Below are positions 49,766 through 61,843 of a stretch of 64,000 nt of DNA, piece after piece. The DNA lies in the NCBI GenBank assembly GCA_959347315.1, contig OY365813.1, positions 21,210,854 through 21,274,853 of the forward strand, given 5' to 3'. The number at the start of each line of letters is the position of its first letter. Position 1 is the first letter of the stretch. This DNA comes from Bimastos eiseni. Taxonomy: Eukaryota; Annelida; Clitellata; Crassiclitellata; Lumbricidae. The translations under genes and the position numbers were made by a program. Below the pieces are notes generated by a model that did no database searches, had not been told where the DNA came from, and was given only the letters and a program-made list of their open reading frames with translations.

Positions 49766-49868
49766 CCATTGACTCGAGTCACTCGACGGATGGGGTGTAA
49801 TCAATTAGAGATGCACTGTATTGTACTGGGGCTTTTTTAAATGCGAGTAGTGGCTAAGAAACCCTTAC

Positions 49869-49962
49869 CCGTAAACGACTGCTGACATTTTGTCTGGAGG
49901 TCTTCCTTCGTAAACGAGTCCACTGCTGTCAATTAGATAATGGTAACCGATATCGAGCCAAC
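49869..49962 (-). pseudogene. isolated PGRP exon, partial paralogue
   Basis: A 94-base exon after a caacag acceptor and before gtaagg encodes WLDIGYHYLIDSSGLVYEGR then PPDKMSAVVY. This is the central segment of a peptidoglycan recognition protein (family text WxDIGYNFLIGxDGxVYEGRGW). It starts in phase 1 and ends in phase 2, exactly as the homologous exon 58695..58593 of the HEPN-PGRP gene. The splice sites look usable. No convincing partner exons were found on either side between 45 and 57 kb, so it is probably a remnant of a tandem duplicate. A functional gene with diverged exons is not excluded. Confidence 0.75.
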
Positions 49963-50059
49963 CTGTTGACAGAACGGACTATTTTAGTAATACATTGTAT
50001 GCCAATGTTTTGGATTGGAAACGCTGAGATGAGGGTACGATCTGGGTCGATGTAAAAAT

Positions 50060-50064
50060 GCCAG

Positions 50065-50105
<41 letters not shown>

Positions 50106-50327
50106 ATGTTTTTGTTATTATTAATATTTTCGTTATTATTATTATTACCATTGTTATTACTAATATATTATAGGCATTATATACAATTTAGTGCTGCTAT
50201 GGCTCCTCGAAAGTTCCTCTTAAAACAACGACATTGAATTGTTGGGTGCAGACCTAACAATAGGTAATGTTGCAGACTGACAAACATTTGATAAGGTAGC
50301 TAGTTCCAACATTTTCTATATTGTTAA

Positions 50328-50414
<87 letters not shown>

Positions 50415-50460
50415 TTTTAATATTATTATTATTATTATTATCATTAATATTATTATTACA
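50060..50460. repeat. ATT microsatellites
   Basis: Two (ATT)n blocks, 50066..50165 and 50328..50460, in otherwise unremarkable DNA. Confidence 0.9.
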
Positions 50461-51689
50461 GCCACTATCAAATTTTTTATAGCATATTTATGTTACAGAA
50501 ATGAGAGAGCATTGAATTTATCTGTGGAAAAGAGATTTCATTAGTATGATTTGTTTTATTAGTATGATAATTGTTGTAAATGCTAATAACGATGATGACA
50601 AATTGGTGGTTTATATTAAATTTACATATTTTCCCCTCTGACTGACGTTCCTCTAACATTAAGAAATCAATAATGATAACTGAATTGTTTTGCTTATCGT
50701 CCTCTGTATAGAAATATATTTACCTAGCGCCTTCGAGTAATACTCGCCAAGAGGCGCAATATAAATTATCGCAATGAATTAGCGAGTCCGGTTGTGTTTC
50801 CTTGCCCTGTAATCCCGGGAGTTCTCCGTATAGCATCCAAAAGAGCGCAGCAGCCGGAACGAGCTTATTCAAAGACCCTCAGTCGAACCAAAATCAATGT
50901 AAATGTAGGTATGGCCAAGTTCGGTTCCAGGTCAAATTTCAAAGGAATGAGGCAGGCAGACAGTTAAACGGCTAAGGTGGATAATTTTAGAACTAACCGT
51001 TTCGATCGCTTATAGTACGAAGTAGTCTCAATCATCGCGTACGAGACAGTCTAGTGTCTTACGTAAGGCCACAAACGCCAACAATTCAACCCAATTTGGA
51101 GTGAGATGTTGTACCCTGCAGTGTTATTCCTATCGTCAGATGATCCTCGCTCTTAATCTTCCAGTCCAAGTTGAATTTTCACTTGAGCCGAAACCGGACA
51201 GATAATGAGATTATATATCTCTCAGATTTGTCTATTTCTGTCTTGGTGAAAACCTATATTAAAAAATGTTGGACGAATATGACGACGACGTTCTCTATGA
51301 GCATCTAAGAGTGGAAATGAGAGCACTGTTTTGGCCTGCAGCTCTACGACTTACGGTTATCACCCCATCTGAGTTTAGTAGATTAGTACACGGTGGCCAA
51401 AAACTAGTTATAACACCATAGTCTGTCGATTTTTCGCTACTACTGAAATATAAGATATTGTAGATGGGACGGTTGATCTAAGCCCATCTACACAACATCT
51501 GAATATAATAGTCGCTAACGATGGAATAGGTTGTGATACATAGGCCTATGCAGATGAACACACATATCGGGCGAAGGTCATGGTTTCCTATTTAGGTTTT
51601 TTATTGTTTTTTTCATCTCTTGAAATTCAAAATGTTACAAGGCGTTGTTATGGAATGACTAGTCTTCGCATATGGTTTCATTATTATTA

Positions 51690-51791
51690 TTAATATCATT
51701 AATATTATTTTAATTTCAATAATAATAATAATTATTATTATTATTGTTATTAATATTATTATTGTTATTATTGTTATTGTTATTATTATTG

Positions 51792-51880
<89 letters not shown>

Positions 51881-51885
51881 ATTCT
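51690..51885. repeat. ATT microsatellite
   Basis: Almost pure (ATT)n from about 51785 to 51880, with an imperfect AAT-bearing start that makes a small hairpin with it. Confidence 0.9.
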
Positions 51886-52589
51886 ATATAACGCTGCTTC
51901 AAGTTTGCCTGCTCAAGAGCGCCCTCAGCTCCCAGTATACCCCGGTATACTAGGCTACAGAAGAGTCTTGAGGAAATCTAAAGTTCGTGTATATATATAT
52001 CGTGAAAGGATTACAGTAGATTCTTTCTTGCTAAGCATGCATGCATATCTGTGGACGGTGAAATTCACGATGTTACGGAACTTTAAAATCATCGTCAGTG
52101 TTTGCTCGTAACCATTATACCCTTAACAACTGAACCTCAGTCTGCTCATATTCATCGGATTTCAATTTGGCTTCTTCGATGTATTATGCAATGGACTTCG
52201 TTTTCATCTGGATTGATAATAGCATAATTATGTTATGAAACGGCGATCTCTCGGCCTAGAAGCTGGTAGATCAATTAGACAAAACTCTTATGCATGTAAC
52301 CTATAGTTTGTAAAGTAGAGTTGCAAACAATGGAGCTTTGTGTCGTTACAATAGCATAATTATTGGTCTACTATGGATGTATTTCTGCGCAGTTTGAGAA
52401 GTGGTGAAAGTAGCACTGTGCTTCTATTAACATCTGCAGTTCATATAATTGTTGTTGCATCATCATATTCGGATATCGTAGGTTATCCTTATGTGAAAAT
52501 CCATTTGTACAGAGGACATTTCCTGCTTTAAACTGATTCGTTCGAGAGAAAAAATCAGGCAACACGTGTTACTTAGGGGTTGGCGTAGA

Positions 52590-52835
52590 GTACTGTTGAA
52601 CACGCTGAGACGCATAGCTGAGAAACCTAGTTTGAGACCCGTACCCTTCGTAAGGTTGACTTCCTTCCTTCATTCGCTAGGCGGCGGCGATTGTTAAAAT
52701 TGAGATGTATAACGTAATGAGCGCCCTGCGTCGCTATCGTCGGTTAAATTCGACTCCAGTAATAACTTGTCATCATACTGTAATTATGATCATACTGCGC
52801 TTTGTGAGTTTGAAATTAAACGGAAATTATTAATT
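52590..52835 (+). mobile_element. tRNA-derived SINE, family A
   Basis: Head with GCATAGCTGAGAAACCTAG and GTTTGAGACCCGTACCC, body CCTTCATTCGCTAGGCGGCG, TCGACTCCAGTAATAACTTG, tail TTTGTGAGTTTGAAATTAAA. Confidence 0.8.
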
Positions 52836-53467
52836 ATTACTATAACCCCTCTGTCCAATGTTTAGAATATCTCAAAATGATTTTCACTCTGAAGATCGGC
52901 TACCAAATTGATCAGATGGCTGGTTGGAAGATATAATTATTTAGTCTGTGACATAATTATTTAGTATGTGATATTATCATTTAGTCTGTGGCAGCATGAT
53001 GTCACTGACCGATATTTTAAAGTTATTTATATCACTATACGTAACATTTGATATGGGCAGGTCAATCACACAGCTGGGAAATTTTCATGTGCGACGATCG
53101 AAGGTCAATGTTGCAAACAAGGAAAAGCAGTCATAGTCAGTGATTAAGGTTCTCAACCAGAGGTGCCATGTAACAGATATAATCGCTTTTTGCTATTCGG
53201 ATAAGCACAAAGTGCGTGAAACAAGGTGTGTATGGTTGAGTTTTGAAAGAAAATATCTATTTAGGAAATTTTAGGTGGTAAATCAAATCTATTGGGTGGC
53301 GGATTTCAATGTTGAGGTGGTGGATCTGAGATTCGGCGACCGGCTGACATTTTACCACTGGAAATAAATAGTCTAAATTGAAGACTTATAGAGTCAGAGA
53401 TGATTATCGATTTTGGGAGCAGGCACTAGGGTAATTAAAACGCTATAATATTATGTTTAGTTTTATG

Positions 53468-54688
53468 CAGAGTTGTCTGCGCGCTGCGGGTCGGGTCCAG
53501 ATCCTAATTGGTCGGATTGGGTCAGGTCCAAAACCCGGAACCATTTCGACTCACAATTATTGCAGTGCTTTATTTTCAAAGCTGTGTTTTTCATAATGAT
53601 TCGCAGCGTTTTACATCTTCGAATTTATGCATGCGCTCATTGAACAAGAGACGCTAAGCGCACATGATGAGGGAAAAACGGCGGGCCCAAAGCTATCCTA
53701 GACTCCGAATTAACAACGGACAAAAACGATTGACTTCTGAGACAAAGAATCGGGCACTGAACGGCTAAGCCACTTGGTAGAATTACGTTATAAACCATTC
53801 CAGTAAACCATGCAGGCTATTCTGAAAACTATAGAAAGACAGCTGATATTTACGAGACAATATATATATGAATACAATACACATACGTGTAGTATTTAAA
53901 TTTATACATATGCATATGTGGGGAGAGAGAGAGAGAGAGAGACAGATAGACAGAGAGAGAGAGAGAGAGAGAAAGAAAGAAAGAGAAAGAGATGGCTTGA
54001 AACATAGAGACATAAAGATAGCGTCAGAGGCAGAGCACGTTTGAATGGACGCCGAGCATCTTAAGGTCCGAGATTCAAATCTCTTAAATAAACCGCCATC
54101 TAGATTTGACCACGGTCCACGACTCACCCTGGTGTTGATTATGTAGTCTCAGCTAACTTGAATATGACGAAGGAATTCGAGTGAATACTTCGGACAATAC
54201 AGGATTTGTTTCTTCAAAATGCTGTTTGGAATGATTTATCATTAATTTATGAGAGAAAAAACCCAATAGGTCAACGGATAGATCACAAGTGTGTGATTTA
54301 ACTAGGGATGCAACGCTGGGCATTGGGGGCTCGGACCCTTACCGTCTTACGTACCTTTTGCATGAACTAATGAAGAAAGTAAGTTCGGGATGAAATAAAT
54401 GGAATAAGCGAAGTGTATCTTCTCCAATATTATGTTTAATAACAACGATTTTGAAATGTCAATATCATCGTTTTGTATAGCGGTCTGACTGTGTAGCGTT
54501 TCTGCGACATTAGAATTTGACAACTAATAATATTAGTATAATTGGCACAAAGTCGGGTCGGAAGGGATCGGGTCACGCACTTCATGAGTCGGGTCGGGTC
54601 AGATATTTGGCTTCAGAAGTTTGTCGGGTCCATTTTGGATGGGTCGGGTCGCGTCAGGTCATGAAAATTGGACCCGTGGACAACTCTG
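53468..54688. mobile_element. hAT-like non-autonomous element with GGGTCGGGTC ends
   Basis: Ends CAGAGTTGTCTGCG at 53468 and, on the minus strand from 54688, CAGAGTTGTCCACG. Both are followed by GGGTCGGGTC or GGGTCC arrays (53490..53545 and 54555..54670). Flanking octamers GTTTTATG and ATTTTATA agree at six of eight positions. A (GA)n tract at 53925..53990 and a tRNA-like stretch near 54010..54080 lie inside. No transposase frame. Confidence 0.65.
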
Positions 54689-54714
54689 ATTTTATATAAG
54701 TATAAATCAACTTA

Positions 54715-54895
54715 TGTGTGCATACATGCATGTGCGTATTTGAGTGCATACATAATGTATGTGAGTGTATGTGAGTGTGTGTGTATGTATGTGTGTGTAT
54801 GTGTGTATGTGTACGTGTGTGTGCATGTGTGTATGTGTGTGTTTGTATGTATGTGTGTGTGAGTGTGTGAATGTGTATGTGTGTGTGTGTGTGTG
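54715..54895. repeat. GT/GTAT microsatellite
   Basis: Degenerate TGTATGTG repeats ending in pure (GT)n. Confidence 0.9.
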
Positions 54896-55017
54896 ACACG
54901 AAGCGTGGACAGTAATTTGTTATTTTGTGATGTTATTTTGCAAATCTGCGAGAGCAATCTTTTGTTTACTGACAGTATCAGCTACAAGTCGGTGACGCGC
55001 AGTCTAGAGATTTGAGG

Positions 55018-55120
55018 AGATCAATTGACGAGGGAACCAATTGACTAGGGAACCAATTGACGGGGATCAACTGACAGGGATCAACTGACAGGGATCAACT
55101 GACTGGGGATCAATTGACGT
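55018..55120. repeat. ~17-bp minisatellite
   Basis: About six copies of GGGATCAACTGACA / GGAACCAATTGACTA type units. Confidence 0.85.
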
Positions 55121-56294
55121 GTAACCCTTGCTTCACACATTTTATAGTTATCCGAATCGCAAATATCGATTATATCTGTTAGAGATTCGCCACATAGCCT
55201 GATTGAGGCTTACGTTTTAGACCCACAAATATGTGGAGAGAAATTTGACCACTGCTGAAATAACTAGTAGCAGCAGCAGTTTCTGTTTAACGACATTGCG
55301 TTACAACGATCATTAGTACATTTAGAAGTTAGAGCAACTTAACCGCTTCACCAGTTGATGACGATGAATGTGAAGACGAATAATATTCAAACGACTAATT
55401 CCACGACGGCAATCTCGGCTTGTTATACAATCCATCAAAGCAAAAATAATCTTACCGACTGTATAAGTTAATTCTTCGGTCGTTCCTGTCTAAGGGTTCT
55501 CCAGCTGTCTCTGTCTTGAAACAAAGATGTGCAACGCATGAGATTCGTTGTCAATGATACAAATAAATATGTGTATTTTTTATCAGCTTGAGAAGAAAAC
55601 ATGAAATGTAACTAGTGCAGAGTTTTCAACACGCAACAAGTGGAGTCATTATCGTATTCTCTGACAGCATCTGTCACTGACGATGCATGTTGTATTGCGT
55701 AGGCCCCCTTTATGACGGAGCCAGCTATAGTATACAGTCGAACACGAGACGGCACGATAATTAAGGATAAGACTTTTCCAATAATCGGCCTATTTAGCCA
55801 AAGGGTATGCATGGAATAAATTACGCCCTATGATGTTGTAACAGTAGTTTTCTTTCTCGCCTCGCGGATATTCTCTCTATGTAGATAAGAACTGTGCTTC
55901 AATAAAAAAATCTGGATGTCAAGCTGTGCGTTGATTCACTCTTTTCGTAAATGTTTGCAGATAGGATTTGGGTGGGAAACTTTAATTTGAGATTTCCCCA
56001 AAGGCGACAGCTACAGATAGACCTACGCATCGCCTATATTCATAAGATTTTAATTACTTGCTTTTAATATCACAGTCTTACATTGTAGTAACCGCCGACT
56101 AACCGGACGAGTGTACACCTATTATTCATCACACTGTAATCAATCGCAATTGCAACAATTTCCTCAGTATCTACTTTTTTTCCATAATAACAAGCAGTTG
56201 TAACTTCCATAATATTTTAATGATTTTTTTAAACCTCGTGCTACGAGTTGAAAAAAAACTAATTTAACTTGGGCGTGACCATTATGATTATAGT

Positions 56295-56440
56295 ATGATT
56301 AAAAGTACAGCATAAATGGATGATGACAAGTAATACTACATGAATCGAATTTAACTGTCGGCAGCCATGCAAGGTTCAGCCATAACGCTATGTACATCTA
56401 ACTGACCAATGCTGCTGCCTAGCGAAAGAAGGACTACGTA
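56295..56440 (-). mobile_element. SINE family A fragment
   Basis: Minus-strand body only: CTTCTTTCGCTAGGCAGCAG, ACATAGCGTTATGGCTGAAC, CTTGCATGGCTGCCGACAG, ACTTGTCATCATCC. Head missing. Confidence 0.75.
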
Positions 56441-56962
56441 TTTAGCATTACGAGATGGGCAGTGGAGGAGTTGAATTGAACAAAAACCGCTAAATATGAT
56501 TAATCTAGTTTGCAAAGTGAAGCATGCAACCCAAAACGGAAAAATGTTAGCAGCCAAGTGATTAGCTGCAGAATTATGGAAATTGAGTTGTTAGGTCATG
56601 TGAACATGATGAATTAAGTGTCTCATCGGGATTAATATCAAAGTTTTAGCTAAATACGGAAAGAAATCATATTCAATCAAATAAATGTGTATAAGAAATG
56701 TTATTCATTGTCGATTGTCACAGTTACAGAGACTCTTGTCATCGTCAAACAACGAACGTGTTCTTTGTGCTTCTGCTTAAACATGTCGTATTCGCTCTCA
56801 AGACATGCAGCTGCTGCCGTTACGGTAGGCCTGTGTTTAAAAGAAACAACACAATACAGTCTCAGACACTGAAATGGAATTGTTATTCCTCGGCAGAACC
56901 AGAAAATCACAAGTCAGAGATCAGTGGTTATAATATAGACTTACACTATCCAAGTCATAAAC

Positions 56963-57066
56963 TCCACCACTGTCCGCACTCTGATAGGACCAGTCCTAAG
57001 CCTGGATAAAAGAGGAAGAAGAATTCAATGATCTTTGTCATTACACAGTGTCGCTAAACTGAATAT
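56963..57066 (+). repeat. ~95-bp interspersed repeat, family R2
   Basis: CCACTGTCCGCACTCTGATAG through ACACAGTGTCGCTAAACTG. It lies 290 bases downstream of the HEPN-PGRP stop codon. Confidence 0.8.
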
Positions 57067-57358
57067 ACTACGCCACTTGTCGTACCCACGAAGATTTCAA
57101 TCAATCAATCCATCACTAATTTGTTTCAACGGCAGACAGATGTTCGCATCTACATGATTATTATAACTAGAACATTGTTAGTAATCATTTTAATAATATG
57201 TTGCAATTAATAATAATAAGCCTTACGTAGCCCACAAAATACCCGTATCGAGATCGTAGTTATATCTACAGACTGTTAGAGCGCCAGTTGAAAGCCATGC
57301 GCAGGCACCAGCTTATTTACGAGCGCTGCGTCAAATCATAGGGATTGTTCGAAGGAGG

Positions 57359-60300
57359 TCAGAGCCCGATTTTCAGAGGGTTGAAGGTGGCAGGGTAGCC
57401 GTTAAGGCGGGTGTCAACTTGATTCGACAGCTGGATGGTGTGAGTAGGCGAATCGGCTAAGAGTCCTTGAAGGGGTGAGACTTTCGTTTCAAGGGAAAAG
57501 CTCGAGAGGTAAGGGATTGAAAAGCGCACCCAGGCGTTCATCATATTTAATTGAAAGAACTCGTGAATAATTACCAAGTGATGTTTGATGTGTGGATACT
57601 GTCTCGCGTCCATCGCCTTTATCTTCCGGTACAGATTGATGCCAGGACTTTTGGTTTCAAGGATTTCGCACGCTGCATACAATTGAAAGTCTTTTTTGAG
57701 GATCTTCAGGGAATCTTCCAGATATTCGAGCAGTAGATCGAAGGCAGCCAGCGCTGATGTTGTCGGTTCCCCGTACATGAAGTTACCGATCAACGCGATG
57801 CTTGTGTATTCAGTGTAGTTAGACCTGTTGATGAAAGCACGACAGAATAACCGTGGAGACACAAAACAGCGTTGATACATTGACGTTTGATAGGGAACAA
57901 TGGACATTGAAATGGAGCAGACGTGTCACCTCTTATCTCAATCAATCAATTAATGAATCGTTGAATGAATGACTCAATCAATCATTCAATCTGTAAATCA
58001 ATCAAGCAACTAATCAATCAATATTAATAATAAAAAGGATTAAATTTCATTGTTACCCTACAGTGGAGTAATTACAAGGCAACTTTTGATACGAACCATT
58101 AAACAGTTTCATTACCTCTGGCTCTGTGATATTTAGACAACTAAAAAGGATGTTAGTTAGACAATTTAAAAAGATACAGTTTCGATTCTTAAGGAGCATT
58201 CCAAGGATTCTTTAACACATCAATCAGTCACTGGCAACCCCTCCCTCGTCCGAAACTCGACGAATTTCTGTTCGACGCACACTTTGCCATTTGGCAAATT
58301 GGCCGGATGTGCGTTATAAATACTGAACGAGGAACAAGAAAGATATTTCATTCACGCTGCACCTTGCAACCCCGACACCATGCCCATACGGAGCCCATAT
58401 AGGGCCCATGCTCCAAAACGGGACCCGTACAGAGTCAACATGGTTCCCTCTAATGCCCGTTAAAATGTGACAATCGACAACGAATAACGATGCGAGGACT
58501 TCAAACGTTAAGCAGAAGTTGGTTGACTATGAACTTTTGGATTGTAATTTCTATCACGTGTAGCTAGCTACTTATTGTTAAGGAAAAATTACCTAAGACG
58601 AGAGCCAGGCATCGTATTAGGAGGGCGACCATCGTAGACGTATCCGTTGCGGTCAATCAGATAATGATACATGATATCCACACGACCGCCGATCACTGCG
58701 ATGTCAAACACGTAGCAATTCAGTAGTAGGCCTAGAGACTATACTCTAAATTGGAAATTGATAAGCGTGTATGGTTGTACGTATATGTGTCGTGTATTCA
58801 AACGCGTGTATGCATATGTGTATGAATGTATGTATGCATATATGACCTGTATGTATGTATGTAGGCCTGTGTGTTCATTCATTTAAAGTTTTATATTGCC
58901 CTTTCTATGTAACTGCTAAAAATTGCTCCCAACTCCAGGGCAAACAAAAGTTTTCAAATGGCCATAAAAAGCACTACTTTGTGATTTATGGAACAGGCAC
59001 AACTCCAGGGAAAGGTCATTCCGAACTTTGGCCTTTCACAGAGATTGAACGCTGGGAAATGTGTGTACGCATGTATTTATAATGTATTTGCATATGTACA
59101 GTACATATACTCATGTATGCATGTATGTGTGTATGCATGCATGTATGTATGTATGTATCTATGTATGTATGCGTGTCTGTATGTATTTACACGGTGATTC
59201 ATTGAAAAACGTACCTTACATAGGTTAGCATAACTCAGGTAAATGACCATTAATTTTAATGAAATTTCAGAATAATGATGCTTGATATTCTATTCAAGTG
59301 CTACATAAATCATTTGACACACCAAGCTAAAATGACGTAACGCGATTGACGAAACTAATGACGTCACGAAAATATCGCGAAAAAATGGTGTTTACCGAAG
59401 AGGATAAACAATTTGTTACATTCTTACGAAAGAATAAAAAGTACAGTGCAAAACGTTTTCTAAAGAAATTTCCTGATAAAGAGTGGACTCTTGGTGGATT
59501 AAATGCGTTACTTTCAAAGATCGACAAAACTGGGTCTTTCCATCGTCGACCAGGCAGCGGCCGCCCGCGTACGGCAGCAACAACCGACAATGCTGAAAAG
59601 GTTGAATCGCTGGTGCTCAGCCAGGAAGATATGCCGCAAACGCATCGCACACAGAGACAAATTGCTCGAGAAATAGGAATCAGTCAGACATCAGTTTGGA
59701 GAATTGTCAAGAATGATTTACAGTTGCGATGTTTAAAGAAACGACACGCTCAAGAACTCACAGCAGCCAACAAGCAAGCAAGATTGACACGTTCCCGTCA
59801 GCTACTGAGGTTGTATCCTGCAAGCTTAGTGAATTTCATTTGGTTTACTGATGAGAAATTGTTTACTGTGGCAGCACCCAGTAACAGTCAGAATGATCGT
59901 ATTTACGTTTCAGCCGGTACAAGGAAGAGAGACGTTCCAGCAAATCGTCTTTTGCGGACTCGACCAACTTTCAGCAAGTCCCTTATGGTATCTGTCGGGG
60001 TATCTGCACTCGGTCGTACGAACATCCATTTCATCGAACCAGGTGTTAAGATTAATGGACAATATTACAGAGATGTTCTACTAATGCAGGGTCTCTTGCC
60101 TGACATTCGTGAGATAACGGAGTATTTCATCTTCCAGCAGGATAGCGCTCCTGCGCACAGAGCTCGGGAGACCGTTGCGTTACTCGAAACTGAAACACCT
60201 GATTTCATCCCGCCTAATTACTGGCCACCTAATAGCCCTGATTTGAATCCAGTGGACTATAAGATATGGAGCGTCATGCAGGAAAAAGTCTACAGAAATC

Positions 60301-61403
60301 GAATACATGATGTCGACGAGTTGCGTCACCGAATTGTGGAGGTATGGGATGAAATGGATCAGCGCATCATTGATGAGTCAGTCAGGCAGTGGCGTAGGCG
60401 TCTTCGCGCGTGTGTTACTGCCCGAGGGGGTCAATTTGAACATAAACTGTAACTTTCTTCCTATTCAGAACTGATTCCTCTATGTTCACTTAAAATTTTT
60501 TTGACATAAACCGATATTTGACGGAGTTACAATTAAATATCTAGGGGTACGTTTTTTAATGAATCACCGTGTATATATGTACGAATGTCAATGTGTGCAT
60601 GTATGTATGTACGAATGTATGCATGTATTTATGTATATATGTACGTGTGTATGTATGTATGTGTGCCTGTATGTACGCATGTAAATATGCGTGTCTGTAT
60701 GTAGACGTGTCTCTATGTATTTATGTATGTATGAATGTGTGTATGCACTGGTGTATGCAAGTGTACTTATGTACATATTTAATTATTCTCTTCTTTCCTG
60801 TTAGTCAACCTTATACGCCCCTAAACACCTCAACTCACTCGGCCTCTGATGAAATGCATATTCAACTGTGAAACGATGCATAGTTACACGAACTCACTGT
60901 CGGGATGCATATGCAGGATCTGGATGTTCTTCACTTGACTGCAGCAGTCCTGCGTGACGGAACACTCAGTCACTTCTGCCGTGTGGCCGTAGAAAACAGT
61001 AGACACTGGAACGTGCATATATTTGTACACTCCCGATGGAGGAACAGCACCCCAGGCGGAACGAGGAACGAAATGGATCGCTCCACTTCCACCTAAGAAG
61101 AAGTGGAAAAATTAGCTAATACAAGAATACGTAAAAATGATAATAATAGTAATAATAATACTACTAATAGTAATAACAATAATGATACTAATTATATTAA
61201 TAATAATTTACAATAACTTACAAAAAATTACAATAGTAATAATAATAATAGCGGTAGAAATGATTATGATAATAATAGTAGTAGCAATGATGCTGATGAT
61301 GACGATGTTGTTGTTGTTATTGTTGCTGATGATGATGATAATGATGATGAAGATGATGGTGGTGGTGGTTGTGGTGGTGGTGGTGGTGATTATGATGATG
61401 ATG

Positions 61404-61464
<61 letters not shown>

Positions 61465-61602
61465 AATGATGATGAAGATGATGGTGGTGGTGGTTGTGGT
61501 GGTGGTGATTATGATGATGATGTGATGATGATGATGATGATGATAATGATGATGAAGATGATGGTGGTGGTGGTTGTGGTGGTGGTGATTATGATGATGA
61601 TG

Positions 61603-61641
<39 letters not shown>

Positions 61642-61674
61642 CGACAACGACGACGACGATGACGATGTCGACGT

Positions 61675-61737
<63 letters not shown>

Positions 61738-61761
61738 CGACGACAACGACGATGACGATGT

Positions 61762-61843
<82 letters not shown>

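Noticed and set aside
55612..55812. 66-codon minus-strand frame without low complexity
   Set aside because: No similarity recognised, and no convincing splice sites in PGRP-compatible phase.
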